DNA from: Mycogone perniciosa
Lineage: Eukaryota > Ascomycota > Sordariomycetes > Hypocreales > Hypocreaceae
Direction of reading: 5' to 3'
Assembly: GCA_025331125.1 (NCBI GenBank)
Contig: JAOALB010000058.1
Location: 186,001-250,000, forward strand
DNA: 64,000 bases
The position numbers and the translations under genes are program-made. Below, piece by piece: positions 36,950 to 47,497 of the stretch; positions within the stretch are counted from its first letter, which is position 1; each line of letters starts with the position of its first letter. The notes below the pieces were generated by a model that searched no databases, was not told the DNA's origin, and worked only from the letters and a program-made list of their open reading frames with translations.

Positions 36950-37577
36950 TCAAGGTATAGTTTTGCAGGCATATTCCTCATCCTTATGCTCTAGGGAAAT
37001 CTCAAACACATCGCCGGTGTGGAGTCCTCGAAACGATCCTTTTCTAGAATCAGCAAAAATGCCGATGTCGTCTTCCTTCTCGGTAGGGATAGTGCTGAGC
37101 ATATTTTGCACATGCTCGCCACCAACTTCAGCGGAATCGTGAGGCCTAAGGCCATTTCTTGGCATCCAGTGGAACTGGACTTGCAGGATTGATTGTGATG
37201 CGTCGTTGGAGAAACCCCTACGAGTTTCAACCCAAACATCCTGTCACATAGCATAAGGTCACTTGGCCACGCAGATTGTGCGGAGCTTCACTTTTGCAGG
37301 ATTTGTGGTCTGATACATCCCATCTCCCCACCATGAGTGCAAAGTTTGATCTAGACAAATCATGTTCCATGCTTTGTCGGAATAGCCAACTTTCTTCATA
37401 ATAAGCTCGTTTGCTTTGCCCACAGTATCCAAGTATGGTATAGATCATCTCAGATTGCTTAAAGGTGTAGGTCGTATTAACCGCTGTATCAGGAAGCCTC
37501 GTCAGGAAGGGCATAACGACCATATTTCTTGACCAGATGGAAGACATGATTGACATCACGGAGAAGGTTACAGAAAG
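36950..37577 (-). pseudogene. Eroded HNH-nuclease-like gene (tentative)
   Basis: Pieces in different frames of the minus strand add up to what looks like the C-terminal half of a fungal HNH-endonuclease-domain protein (PF13391-like). In transcript order: a piece near 37577-37490 ending at a stop (NHVFHLVKKYGRYALPDEA), a piece near 37440-37300 in another frame (SDKAWNMICLDQTLHSWWG), and a piece from about 37240 to 36950 (SILQVQFHWMPRNGLRPHD to LHTGDVFEISLEHKDEE). The last two may join through a weak 52-nt intron; the first two do not join cleanly. These proteins are common and poorly characterised in filamentous fungi. I rely on the pattern of aromatic/His residues and the QFHWMPR motif only; it could be another fungal family. 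Confidence 0.35.
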
Positions 37578-38804
37578 TCATTTCTTGGGAGGAGAAATCA
37601 AGGCACTTCTTCTCAAATGGATGGTCAGGGAGTCTTCGGATTGTCAGCTATCAGATCAAGGGGTGGCGGGAGCAACAAGAGATTGAGGAATCCAGGTGGA
37701 GAAACATGACATGTAAGGAGCTCTTTTGAATAGAATTCAACAGTTGATCTCAAGGACACAACAATCTAGCGGCGAGAAACATAGCCTAGATAAACTGGTT
37801 GCTACAGATCGTGGTTGTCTTAGAACCCTTTCAAAGAACGTCATGCCATACTTGGGAAACTGTTATACTACCATGACTATTCCAGATATGAGTTGATGGA
37901 AGCCACCACCAAGCACATATGACCACAGGCAGTGGAAAATTCGGGTTCTCGCCAAGCTTTTGTTTTGGGTTCAACATCTTCCATCATTTGCATCCCAGAG
38001 TTCCAATATTGTAATCACATGATTCCGTTGTGAGACGAAAATTACCCAAGAATATAACGGAGCCCACCATTTTCCCTGTCGGATTATTCTGCTCAGCTGT
38101 GCAACACATTTTGCTGTGTCATCAAGTCTATGCTAGCCTCAGTATGCTCGTGGTACGGTACACTGATGGTGGAAATACCACAACGGCAGCAGTTAGGATT
38201 GAAGATCAGCTCGGGAAGGAACTAGGTATGAAGAAATACGACAGGGGGAGGCCGTAGGAGCTGAAACGCATAATAAGGTGGTAATGTAGTGATTCACAGA
38301 AGGACACAAAAACAGATAACTTATTCCACATCAGTGCCAGACCTTGCATTATTTGTAGCCAGTAAAACATCTGGATGCTCTCTTGCACCTATAGATTTAT
38401 GGGAACGCCAATACATTGGAAATTAACGAAACCACCGATTCCCGCAGCCTAGGTAGATTTTTATACGTAAGCATATTTCCAATCCTCAGTGTTAAATACA
38501 TACATTTGAACAGCATATCTGATTCGTGTTATATCCATCAACAAGACTATTGCCTATTGATGAAACGTCAGTATAAGAAACTTTAATTAAAATCTTTCTC
38601 AGAGGTAAACACTTACATCCAACTCCAAACACAAGCGTTGTGATAGGAAATGTCAGTCGAATATCCGAGAAATCAAATCTCACAGTCATATCCCAATCGG
38701 AGATCCTACCTTTTCACCATCCTGTCAGATCAACCTCTATGGGAAAAGTGTCGGCCTACTGTGTTGCACGGTAGCCGATTAATTGAAGTCATATATGGTG
38801 CTCT
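37578..38804. other. AT-rich stretch with no recognisable gene
   Basis: Only short open frames without recognisable motifs. It may contain the eroded 5' part of the HNH-like gene (37578-37950) and eroded upstream parts of the P450-like tail that follows. No repeats stand out. Confidence 0.5.
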
Positions 38805-38930
38805 CTGGCAGGTATTTTCCGCAAGTATGATCTCTATGACGGGACTGGGGGACAGAAAGACCCAACACTGGCCCTATATGACACGATTGATTATGTGGTG
38901 CCCTGCCTGCCCAAGGTAGCGAAGGATTGA
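38805..38930 (+). pseudogene. Possible cytochrome P450 C-terminal fragment
   Basis: A 41-codon frame ending at TGA reads LAGIFRKYDLYDGTG, then QKDPTLALYDTID, which resembles the last segment after the heme loop in some fungal P450s. No heme-binding Cys motif or other P450 part is found upstream, so if real it is a leftover tail. The match is from memory of family style; chance similarity is possible. Confidence 0.28.
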
Positions 38931-39033
38931 AGTTGGTGGTTGGCGAGTGAATGTGCAAGCAGATTGTAAGTGACTCGTCGGCATTGCACTATCTGATAGG
39001 GTAAAAAAAAGAAATAGACAAAAATGAATTGTC

Positions 39034-39115
39034 TGCGTAATCTGGGAATCGAACCCAGGGCTCCCCGACGCTGCGCAGATGGCAACGGAGAATTTTACCA
39101 CTAAACCAATTACGC
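39034..39115 (-). tRNA. tRNA-Gly (GCC) with 11-nt intron
   Basis: The acceptor stem GCGTAAT/ATTACGC closes perfectly. The D arm is GTTT-AGTGGTA-AAAT, the anticodon stem CTCCG/CGGGG (one T-G pair) and the T arm CTGGG-TTCGATT-CCCAG; the discriminator base is A. The loop TTGCCA...T gives anticodon GCC with an 11-nt intron (TCTGCGCAGCG) after position 37, the canonical place. Mature length is 71 nt, normal for tRNA-Gly. The internal A and B boxes are intact. It sits alone within the accessory island. Confidence 0.95.
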
Positions 39116-40367
39116 TTCATGTTTCTGAAGCTCACAATTGTTAACTAAGAGGCTCAGGAGAGGCAGTTCATTACACTGTCTCCAAGAGCTGCAGTTCGCC
39201 AACTCGACGATATACTTACTCCTTCGCAAGCACCAGGGCGCTTGGAGAGCCATCCTATACAATGCATATAAGACGATTCCTCTCCCACTTCTGTGCATAT
39301 CTCTTCGTGGTGCATCATCTAGATCTATTTGCTTGCTGTAGCCACAAGAAATTGTACCTTTCTTCATTAGCATCTCATTATGCCAAGAGCATACGAGTAC
39401 GAGTATATCTTCCAACTGCAATTCTCCTAGCGCCTGTCATGTCACCCGCCCGTGACGCTAGGTATTACTAAGCTCGGTCGGTTCCCACTTGGATCAGGGT
39501 ATTATCTAATAGGAATACTATCTATCCCGCGCAACTAATTTTTGTCGGGGTTTTTTTCGCCTCGAATACTTCGTAGCCCATGCATCATCTCAACCAATGG
39601 TTGAATACGACGTCCATGCACATTTGGCCGAAGCAAGGAGGCAATTGGTGTGGATTGAACCGCAGAAAACGGCCAACCCGTTAGCAACGGGCGTTTGCCG
39701 CAACCTCCATCTCGCTCCCCAAGCCCTTAATTCTTGTGACATATATCTACGGGGAAACGATCCAAATCCCCTACGGAGGCGATACAAAGTCCTTGCCAGA
39801 CAAGGCTATTCTCCTACAAGATTCTGTGCCAAGCTCCAAACAGTTGAATCAACCTCTAGACGACAGAAGTTATGACAGTGGCGCTGAGAATCAACGGGAA
39901 GCGAAGCGACCAAAGTTCTCCCTGCTGCTAAACGTAGCACCTTGCTACATCAATGTCTGGACGCCACTTGATGATCCGGATACTGCTCATAATACATCTC
40001 GTCGATTGCTACCAACTCGTCACAACACGCGCGGCCATAACAGTAACAGCGACGATAATTCGTTGTCCTTGGATACCTTCGGCTTTTATGGTCCTTTCCC
40101 ATAGCATAGGGCTGTGCTTCCTATGTGATGCCTGAAGAAACGCGCGGTCAACGCTTGCGAAGAGCCCGATTTTACAGCCTGTACTGCAGGTTGGAGTGCC
40201 TCTTCGGTGTATTTGGTTTCTCTAGGCATCGTAGATATCGTAGACAAATTATTGTAGAAAAATCAGAGCAATTGTGCGAGAAAAACCTGACTACAATATG
40301 TTGTGTTGATGATTGAATTGGTGTCGTGTAACGGTTGTCTGTTGCTTAGGTAGTAAGCCAGGCCTAT
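39116..40367. other. Unassigned stretch with unrelated short open frames
   Basis: Overlapping plus-strand frames at 39597-39875 and 39736-40104 show no recognised domain and cannot be joined into a convincing gene. It may be remnant coding sequence or mobile-element debris. Confidence 0.45.
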
Positions 40368-40453
40368 ACAGTGGGAGTAACTAGTAAGTTCCATACCCCT
40401 TTGGTAACCATTTCTTAAGAAAAGTGTGTGTGGGGCGTTATTACTCCCACTGT
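40368..40453. mobile_element. MITE-like element with 13 bp terminal inverted repeats
   Basis: ACAGTGGGAGTAA (40368-40380) is the exact reverse complement of TTACTCCCACTGT (40441-40453), enclosing 60 bases without coding potential. The ends (CAGTGGG...CCCACTG) resemble terminal inverted repeats of small non-autonomous DNA transposons. Target-site duplication is not clear: TA precedes the left end but not a matching TA after the right. Other copies were not found in this window. Confidence 0.4.
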
Positions 40454-40815
40454 GCGGGAAGTTCGGTTGGCGGTAGTTTATCGTGTACAAGTCACAGAGA
40501 ATCCGTTAAGGTATGAGGACCTCCTCGGTCAGTAGATGATTGCTTAGATTGATCATTGAGGAGCTGACTATCTAGTTGGTGGTAATGTCTGTTCTATATG
40601 AATTTATTCCTGTCTATCTCTTCCTTGATTGCCCTGGAATTAACTAGATTCTGGTGATTGTCATGCGCGGCTCGATCAGCACTGATCCCCAGATCTTCAT
40701 GGGTACAGTCCGTCAGGGCTCTGTAATGTCCCTCCCATATGCCCAAAGTTAAGACTAGATTATACAGCCTGTCTAGGGTGTTAGCACAGCTGAATCCTGG
40801 GGGCTTATGAGTCTA
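40454..40815. other. Intergenic stretch
   Basis: Downstream of the small secreted protein gene. No gene is seen; it could be debris of a mobile element. Confidence 0.5.
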
Positions 40816-41242
40816 CTAACCAACTTTCGCATAAATTGCAGTGAGGTCACCAACACATTGATAAAGGTTGGCTGCCCTCTGGGCCCCGTTGCAATGAGAA
40901 TCAGCACAGAATAGGCGCACTGGAAATATGAATCAGCGATAAAATTGCGAGTCGTGACGGTAGGCAGGTCATCATCTCGCTCACACTTAGAACAGTTTGG
41001 CAAGCCGTCATCGTTAACAAAGAGACCTGACTGAGACCCATACGGGCCACCCATAATTTGCCCACTTTTAGGATCGGGGAATCTAGTGCCAGCATACTGT
41101 TTGCAGTTTCGATCCCAGTAACTTAAGAACTTATTAGTTTATGAAACAGAACATACACTTAGACCAGCAGCGCATACAAATTAACTTGTACTGCATTGGC
41201 AACAGCCAGGAGTCCTGCGACGGCTGAGATGGAATAGCGCAT
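40816..41242 (-). CDS. Small secreted cysteine-containing protein
   Basis: Three exons (41242-41178, 41121-40985, 40919-40816) give 101 residues. The first 17 (MRYSISAVAGLLAVANA) are a clear signal peptide. The mature part begins VQVNFYWDRNC, a start seen in many fungal small secreted proteins, and has five cysteines (NCK, NCS, FCA, HCN, QCV). The introns are 56 and 65 nt; the second donor is a strong GTGAGC, and splicing there replaces a frame that otherwise drifts into non-cysteine sequence. An alternative unspliced reading continues to about 40773 with a different C-terminus. The odd number of cysteines leaves one unpaired or suggests an incomplete model. Role unknown: candidate effector-like or antimicrobial small secreted protein, by context and size only. 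Confidence 0.6.
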
Positions 41243-42096
41243 CTTGGAAGTGATTATATAAAGAGAAGATTTACAGTTAGTGATGAGTCTGAGAACTGGC
41301 AGGGAACTGTGAAAGAGTATGAGCTGATTTGATCTAGCCAAAAAGTCTACGGATTCACGTTATAATGCATGGTGAACACCTTGAGATTAAATAGGCTGGA
41401 TTCAGCCTACCCATGAACTGCTTTTGGTGGATTAGCAAGCCAGCCATAACATTATACGAGTACTAATTCGACGGGGAAAGTGGTTCTTCCCCCATTTCTT
41501 CTTGATCTTTTCTCTTTTAGGTAATGACTTCTTTGGCGCTTATTCTTTAAAAAAGGCCTTTTTGCTAGCTAGACTAGAACAACGGACAACCTCTTTCCTC
41601 CAATACATCTTCACTTTTCGAAACGCTCAACAACGGACTGCTAGCCCGTTGAGACTTCATCTCGCTTGCTTTCACCATGACTAGATGATGCCCTTAACCG
41701 GTTAATTGATAATTGACGACGTTGCGGCTCTATCAGCGTGCTAACAACGCGCCTGCATTTCAATTCCTCGTGGGCTAGGTATGTGTTGTTGTGGTATTGT
41801 GTTGTGGTGTGTGGTTTTCCTCCATCAACCAACGCTTAGTATCCCGTTTATGAAAGTAAGCCTTACGAGTACTCGTAGTCAAAGCTAATGCTAGTGCTTG
41901 TGCTACTCGTAAATAGTTCGTAATTTACAAATCAAGCATAGATTTCTAGCTGCTCTGTCGCAACTGCAAGGCTGTGAATTTATTTACCTTAGTTTTGTTT
42001 GAAAATAAGGGCGTGGCGGCCCACCACGCCTTACATGTACGCTTACAAATTCTCGGGGGGTAGAATGCTCGTATATACTGAAAAGCACTTCGTATC
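41243..42096. other. Intergenic region
   Basis: Upstream of the small secreted protein gene (-) and downstream of the terpene synthase pseudogene (-). It includes a CT-rich plus-strand stretch at 41500-41700 that looks like a fungal leader, but no gene follows it. TACGAGTACTCGTA lies near 41865. Confidence 0.5.
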
Positions 42097-43332
42097 CTAA
42101 ATCGAAAAAACAGCAGTGCCATCCATCTGCAAAAACTGTTCCATACCATACCGCCTCGATCTAATAGGGTATTCAATTGCACCAGTGAGGAAGGTTCGAA
42201 ACTTTCTGATGTAGCCATTCATATCCCTACACAATTTGAGAACAGGAATATTTACCAATTCTTTCTTAAGCGAGTAAACGTCATTTATACTAGAATGACG
42301 GGGTTAAGACAGTTTGAAGAACTTTGGGAACGAGTCAGGCCTTACATTATGATCATCATGTTTGTGTTACGCCAAAGAGACTTCAGCGCCTTGGAAGTCA
42401 TGAGGTACTCGGGGAACCGTGTGCCATTCACGTAACTGGATAGCGATTCATTAGCCAACCTCCTCTGGAACCACTGCTTTACACTCACTCCATTAAGGCG
42501 GCAAGGGTATAAGTGGCCGATGTCCCTAGACGCATCTGCAAATACTCTTTTGGACTGGGAATCAAGCGGTCGTTGATGCTGTCCTGCTCAACACCAATTT
42601 GTACCACATAAGCTTAAATCTCACTGAAGAGGCATTCCCTCTGAACTATAGTGATTATGCGATCGGTTTAGCCCACAGGTTCACGAGATGGATACCTGCT
42701 AACCTCGCCTACTAACCTCGGTCGGTGTCTCTTAGTATAGCGGAGGCGAAATCTCCGAAGAGATGCATGGGGAGGTGTGAGCACGATAACTCTTTTTTCA
42801 GAATGTCATCGTTTTCTCCGTCACACGCGCTGTCAAGCCCAAGTGCTCTGTGGACATAGCGGATAGACTGTTCGCGATGGACGCGGGATCGGGGTTGTCG
42901 CCTGCCATGTTGAGATGATCCAGGTCTATTTCGTCGTCCCAAATGAATATCCACACAACGAAGGTGGCAATGACCTGGAGCACATCCCAATTTGCATCAG
43001 GATACAAGCTGATTCCAGTTTGTGAGCATATTGCCCCAATATTGTTGGTCAGTCTGAATCTTACAGTGAAGTAAATAGTGCAAAGTCACTTTTCTTGAGC
43101 AGTGAGAGCTGCTTCTGATCCATCACAACGCTGAGGAGACGCGAATTAGTGAATATATCACACTGACTGGATGGAAGGGAAACCTTTCTAGCAAGTTGTC
43201 GACCATGGGACGTAATCGATCTAAATTGTCATTGTTTCCGGTCGGCCAACCAGCAAGAAAAGGCTTTAAACTGGGGATCCGAACAGTATTCCCCGCCAGC
43301 CTAGCCCCCAGGGTATGAATGTGATTGGACAT
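42097..43332 (-). pseudogene. Class I terpene synthase, decayed
   Basis: From ATG 43332 the frame starts MSNHIHTLGARLAG, continues through introns near 43187-43137 and 43073-43018 into YPDANWDVLQ and the Asp-rich metal motif WDDEID (42924-42941). Further on are EQSIRYVHRALGL, EYLQMRLGTSATYTL, RFPEYLMTSKALKSLWRN and the second metal motif INDVYSLKKE (near 42260-42290), then YIRKFRTFLTG and RSRRYGM. This order is a fungal sesquiterpene-cyclase-type enzyme that ionises a prenyl diphosphate. Three lesions: a frame change between 42923 and 42874; an in-frame TAA at 42614-42616; and, after the second metal motif, loss of roughly 60 residues normally present before the last helix. Several introns are still spliceable, so decay is fairly recent. 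The neighbouring P450 is probably from the same former cluster. Confidence 0.85.
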
Positions 43333-44714
43333 TTTGTACTCGGTAAAATGATGGACAATACCAGAGATAAAACAAAGTTCGGGCAATTGACAAAAACACT
43401 GGAATATAGCGGGTGGTTGGTTCTTTCTCCTCGGACACAAGCAGGACCTATTCATTGAAGTGCCGATATTTATATCCGATACAAGTAGACATTTGTTTTC
43501 AGTTTCTTGACAGAACCTCGCGTTTCAGCAAATTTCATCGTCGCGTCGATCAGCTGGAACCTTACTTCCGTCTGTAGTAACGTGGGTCCAATGATGGAAT
43601 CGGGTCTTATCCTAGCAATAGACCGTTGCTGCCGTTGGAAGGTTGTAACGACAACTATCAACTCACGGACAAGCGTGTTTCTCCCATCTGCACCTCTCAT
43701 TCGGTAGCTCTGGATTGCATGCTAAGACATTCCCAACACATCTGCCCTCATGATTAAAGTGTCTCATCTGGTGCTCAAACGACAGGGGCTGGATTGTGCA
43801 CCGATCCCGATGACATACATACATGCCATTCATTACTAGTTGCATTTGCCATGATGGATTGTTCCCTGCTGATTTAATTCAAAATACATAAGAGCATTCA
43901 AATTCTTTACCGCCTCATCCCTAGATGCAGATATCAGAAGTAGTATGTCTGAACTTGTTCTGTTGTTCTATCGGAGTAGTGGCTGTTGGTCGCCCATATA
44001 ATCTCAATAACCCCGGTTAAGACATTGTGGCGTTCTAAACCAAGTCACTCCACAACCTAACCTCTTCTATTAAGCGCGAGAATCACAAGGAAATTTCTCA
44101 GCTTGGATTAACCAATGACAAAAGTTCAATCCTTTGGCACATTCCAGCGGCAAGTGCGCCATAAGCCACAATGTCTTGGCTGCAGTTATTGATATTATAC
44201 CGTCTTCTTTCCTCCTTTGCCTACAGAGTATCTACTGGATATCGGTAAGACAGCCTGGCGGTTGTTGGCGATGGTGAGACTGACGCCTCTCTTGAATGGT
44301 GCAGACCTCCGTTGCAATCACCGACTACGCCGGCACAAGTGGAGGGCATGCTACAGATGTAGTGGCGTGAATTCCATTCCATTCCCGTGTCTCAAAACCA
44401 CGTCTCACACATCCATACTCCTTGCATTGCTCCGGGATGTTACACCGTTTCTTCCTCAAGCGTCCAGGGCAGAGTGATACGAAGAATAATATGCTCTCTG
44501 TCACGAGGGACTGTTTCGTTTCGGTGAACGGACGCAATCCTTACTCCTAACGATGAGCTTCCGGCCAGCCCACGAGGAATGCGCCTCTGCCTGTTCACTC
44601 AGCTTCGCTTAATTGAGACGTTGTGATATGAGAGAACATAATCGATGAAGGGAGACCCTGATTTTGGACAGCAGTCTGACTCTGAGGAGTCAATCCAGCT
44701 CATCCAAACTAATA
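43333..44714. other. Intergenic region between terpene synthase pseudogene and P450
   Basis: It should contain the promoter of the terpene synthase remnant and the 3' UTR of the P450. Short open frames on both strands (43470-43707) have no recognised motif. No gene is supported. Confidence 0.55.
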
Positions 44715-46450
44715 TTATTGTCCTCGCTTCTGGATGTACACTGGCCACGAGTGTGACACGATATTGACATACGCTTTCCACTTCCACACCTCGTTTTTAT
44801 CGACCTGCCTGATATCGTAGTCCCGTACAATGGTGGCGGTTACCTTGGACAACTCAATCCTGGCCAGATTATGACCAGGACAATAGTTGTAACCTGCGCC
44901 AAACTGGTTAAAACACTGTTGTTAGCTATCATGCAATCATGCAATCATGTGTCTCATCTCAGGACTTAGCATGTTACATACCGGTATCAAGTATTTTTCA
45001 AGGCCAGCAGCTCCTTCTACAAGCCATCTGTCTGGATTAAACTCGTTCGCATCCGGGCCCCAACACTCTTTTGAGTAGTGCATGACCCACGGGTTGACCG
45101 AGATGATCGTGCCCTTTGGAAATTCACGGCCATTAATCGTCAAGCCATGATTGCCTACCACTCTGGCAAGGCTCATTCCGAATGGCCCAAAAATGCGAAG
45201 CGACTCCTTAATACAAGCCTGTAAATAGGGAAGCATCTTCGCATCGGTGTATGAAACAATTGGGTCCGAGCAACGGCCCTGATCTCGGGCATGATCGATC
45301 TCGTCTCGCACGCACTGATACGTCTTCGGGTGTCGAATCATATGGTAGAGGATGGATTGGATAGCTGTAGATACCGTGTCAGAGCCACCACCTAGGCTGA
45401 TGATTGCGTGTGAATAGATGTTCCGGTATTGCAGCTGGTTCGGGTGCTTGTTGAGCGCCTTGAACCAATGAGCGGCCATGTCGAATCGAACATCCGCATT
45501 GTCACGGCGTTTATCAAGTGCTTTTGTGGTTGTGTTGAAGAGGTGTCCTTTGGGAAGTATATCCATTTTCGTTACGATGGGGTTGCCGACAAGAAGAGTA
45601 TGAAGCCAATAGAAGTAGCCGGCAACGGCGGTATACAGGTTCATGGTCATGGTATTGGCGATCGCATCGTCTATGTCGGTCCCTGTCTCCAAAAAACCAA
45701 ACGCTCTGGAACAATGCACCTCGCCCGCCACATCATAAGTCATGTAGCTGATAAACCGACCCAGATCCATTGGCTTCTGCTCCTCTGCAAAACGATCCAA
45801 CCACTCTTTGAAATTTCCAATCAGCCGGTCCATGTCCGCCTCTGACTGGAGGAGATTGCTTAGTGTATACGCAGACGCAAAAAATTTAGAGAGATCCTTT
45901 TTAAGTGCTGGCTCTCGCAGCGACATTGGATTCTGGAAACGGTAGTCTGGTATAGCGAATGCCTTATACCAAGGTGCCTAAGAGCTGGTCAGACACATGA
46001 TGTCAATAACAGACGGTGCTAATTGGGATTATTTGCCTTCTTTAGAGGAGCCAGAAGTATCTGCCTGACGGCATCCGGATGACTGACATTTACCTCGTCA
46101 TGCGATATGCGAACAAAATGCCCTATAATTTTAGTAAGTTTAGGTTGAATATGGGGAAAGATGCAATTGTTTCTACCATGTTTCTCATGCAATTCAATGA
46201 GTCGAATATTCTGATCGCCAACAACAAGGCGCCACACCTGCCATAATCTGGAGAATGACGCCAGAAATGGACCAGGAATATCTCTGAGAGGACTGAAGTA
46301 GCGACGGTAAAGTATCAAAGCGATAAATCCGAGAAAAGGGTGAGCTGTGGTGGCGGGCCACGTCATCCAAGCAACGAAATTGTCAAAAGAAATCATGTTT
46401 GTGAGATTTTTTAACACAAAATCCAGTATTTTCTCTTCAGTTAAAGTCAA
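44715..46450 (-). CDS. Cytochrome P450 monooxygenase (pisatin demethylase-like group)
   Basis: Four exons (46450-46177, 46122-46037, 45977-44982, 44915-44715) give 518 residues, full length for a microsomal fungal P450. N-terminal membrane anchor around residues 26-48, then the proline hinge LRDIPGP. The I-helix oxygen motif GGGSDT is at 316-321, ExxR as ESLR at 378-381, FNPDRW at 433-438, and the heme loop FGAGYNYCPGHNLARIE with Cys464. The usual Arg two residues before that Cys is Asn, as in some fungal P450 groups. Intron 2 (46036-45978) must use a GC donor (AAG|GCAAAT), because the frame stops before any GT; splicing gives APLKKAPWYKAFAIP, matching the family. Likely an ER-bound oxidase that tailored the product of the adjacent terpene synthase; with that enzyme broken its present substrate is unknown. 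Confidence 0.92.
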
Positions 46451-47497
46451 GTGTAGCGAGACGGATTGCCCACACCTGGAGAGAGACCGGGCTTTTCAAA
46501 TATCCTGTGGCCAAACTGAAAGACGGTCTTTCTCGGGCATATGAAACAGATCGAGCTAAAAGCAGCAAGTCTCACCTTTTGACTAACCGATGCTCATGTC
46601 ACTGTGTAATTGTACGGAATTCTGATAACCGAGCTGCAACTGAGTCCATATTAGGAACGCAATGCTGGAGAATAACTCCACAACGAGCAATGTTAAGCCT
46701 ATTGGGGTGTCAGACTCTGAGACAAGAAAACCCCTCGACTCGGGAGCTGGTGGCTCACCAGAGACAAGCGCTTGACAGGTGACCAAGAGAACAGAAAATG
46801 ATTGATGTTCGCGCGCGGAAAGCGAAAAGAGAAAAGAGACGAGAAGTGACTTTACAAGGGGTATGAAAGGGCAGCCAACCTTTCATTGGCACCGCTGCGG
46901 ACAGCATACAATGCCATTCGACAGTATGTTTCTATATTATTCGTTCAGTATTTCGCCGAATGAATCCGCGGTTGGTGAAGACGACACTCTGAATCACTGC
47001 TTCATCTCACTAAATGTTACGCCACACTTGCTCTACGCGAAGCTTAATATTCAGAACTGAGTGACGAGATGCTCGGGTGATTAAGCTCTTACCGCACAGC
47101 GCGTGTGTTTAACATTCAAAGTCTACGGCGACATCCGATGATTAGCTTCAACTCTTTTCAAGAGCGCAAGTTACTTTTCTAGAAACATCCAGTATATAAG
47201 GATCCTTATGCCCAGCATAGGTGAAGCCTCATCTTTCGCCGCCTTTTGATCAGAAATCAAACAGGCTTAAATCAAACCTGCTCCAGCATTAAGCAGCAGC
47301 CTTCAAAGTTCGATCGATCTGCTATCATTCTACGACTATCGGATTTTCACCCTTCTCAGCCCTTCCAAGTGTCGCTAGTTTGCACTCAACAAGTCGCGAT
47401 GATTGAAGAAAGCTTTAGGTATTCCGGCCATTGCTGCGTCATAATCCCTCCCAGCGGACCAAGCACGTGGCATGTGATGGACTGGGATTGAGGGCGA
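46451..47497. other. Divergent intergenic region
   Basis: Between the P450 start (-) and the kinase-like gene (+). A TATATAAGG sequence near 47193 is a possible TATA-type element for the plus-strand gene. An open frame at 47399-47491 precedes the kinase ATG in the same frame but is closed by TGA at 47489. No further gene is seen. Confidence 0.55.

Noticed and set aside
42874..42923. Intron explaining the frame change in the terpene synthase
   Set aside because: No donor/acceptor pair of workable length lies between the two conserved motifs; a small deletion is simpler.
47399..47491. Open frame before the kinase-like gene as an extra 5' exon
   Set aside because: It ends in a stop in the same frame as the kinase, with no suitable donor/acceptor pair, and the family normally starts close to the chosen ATG.
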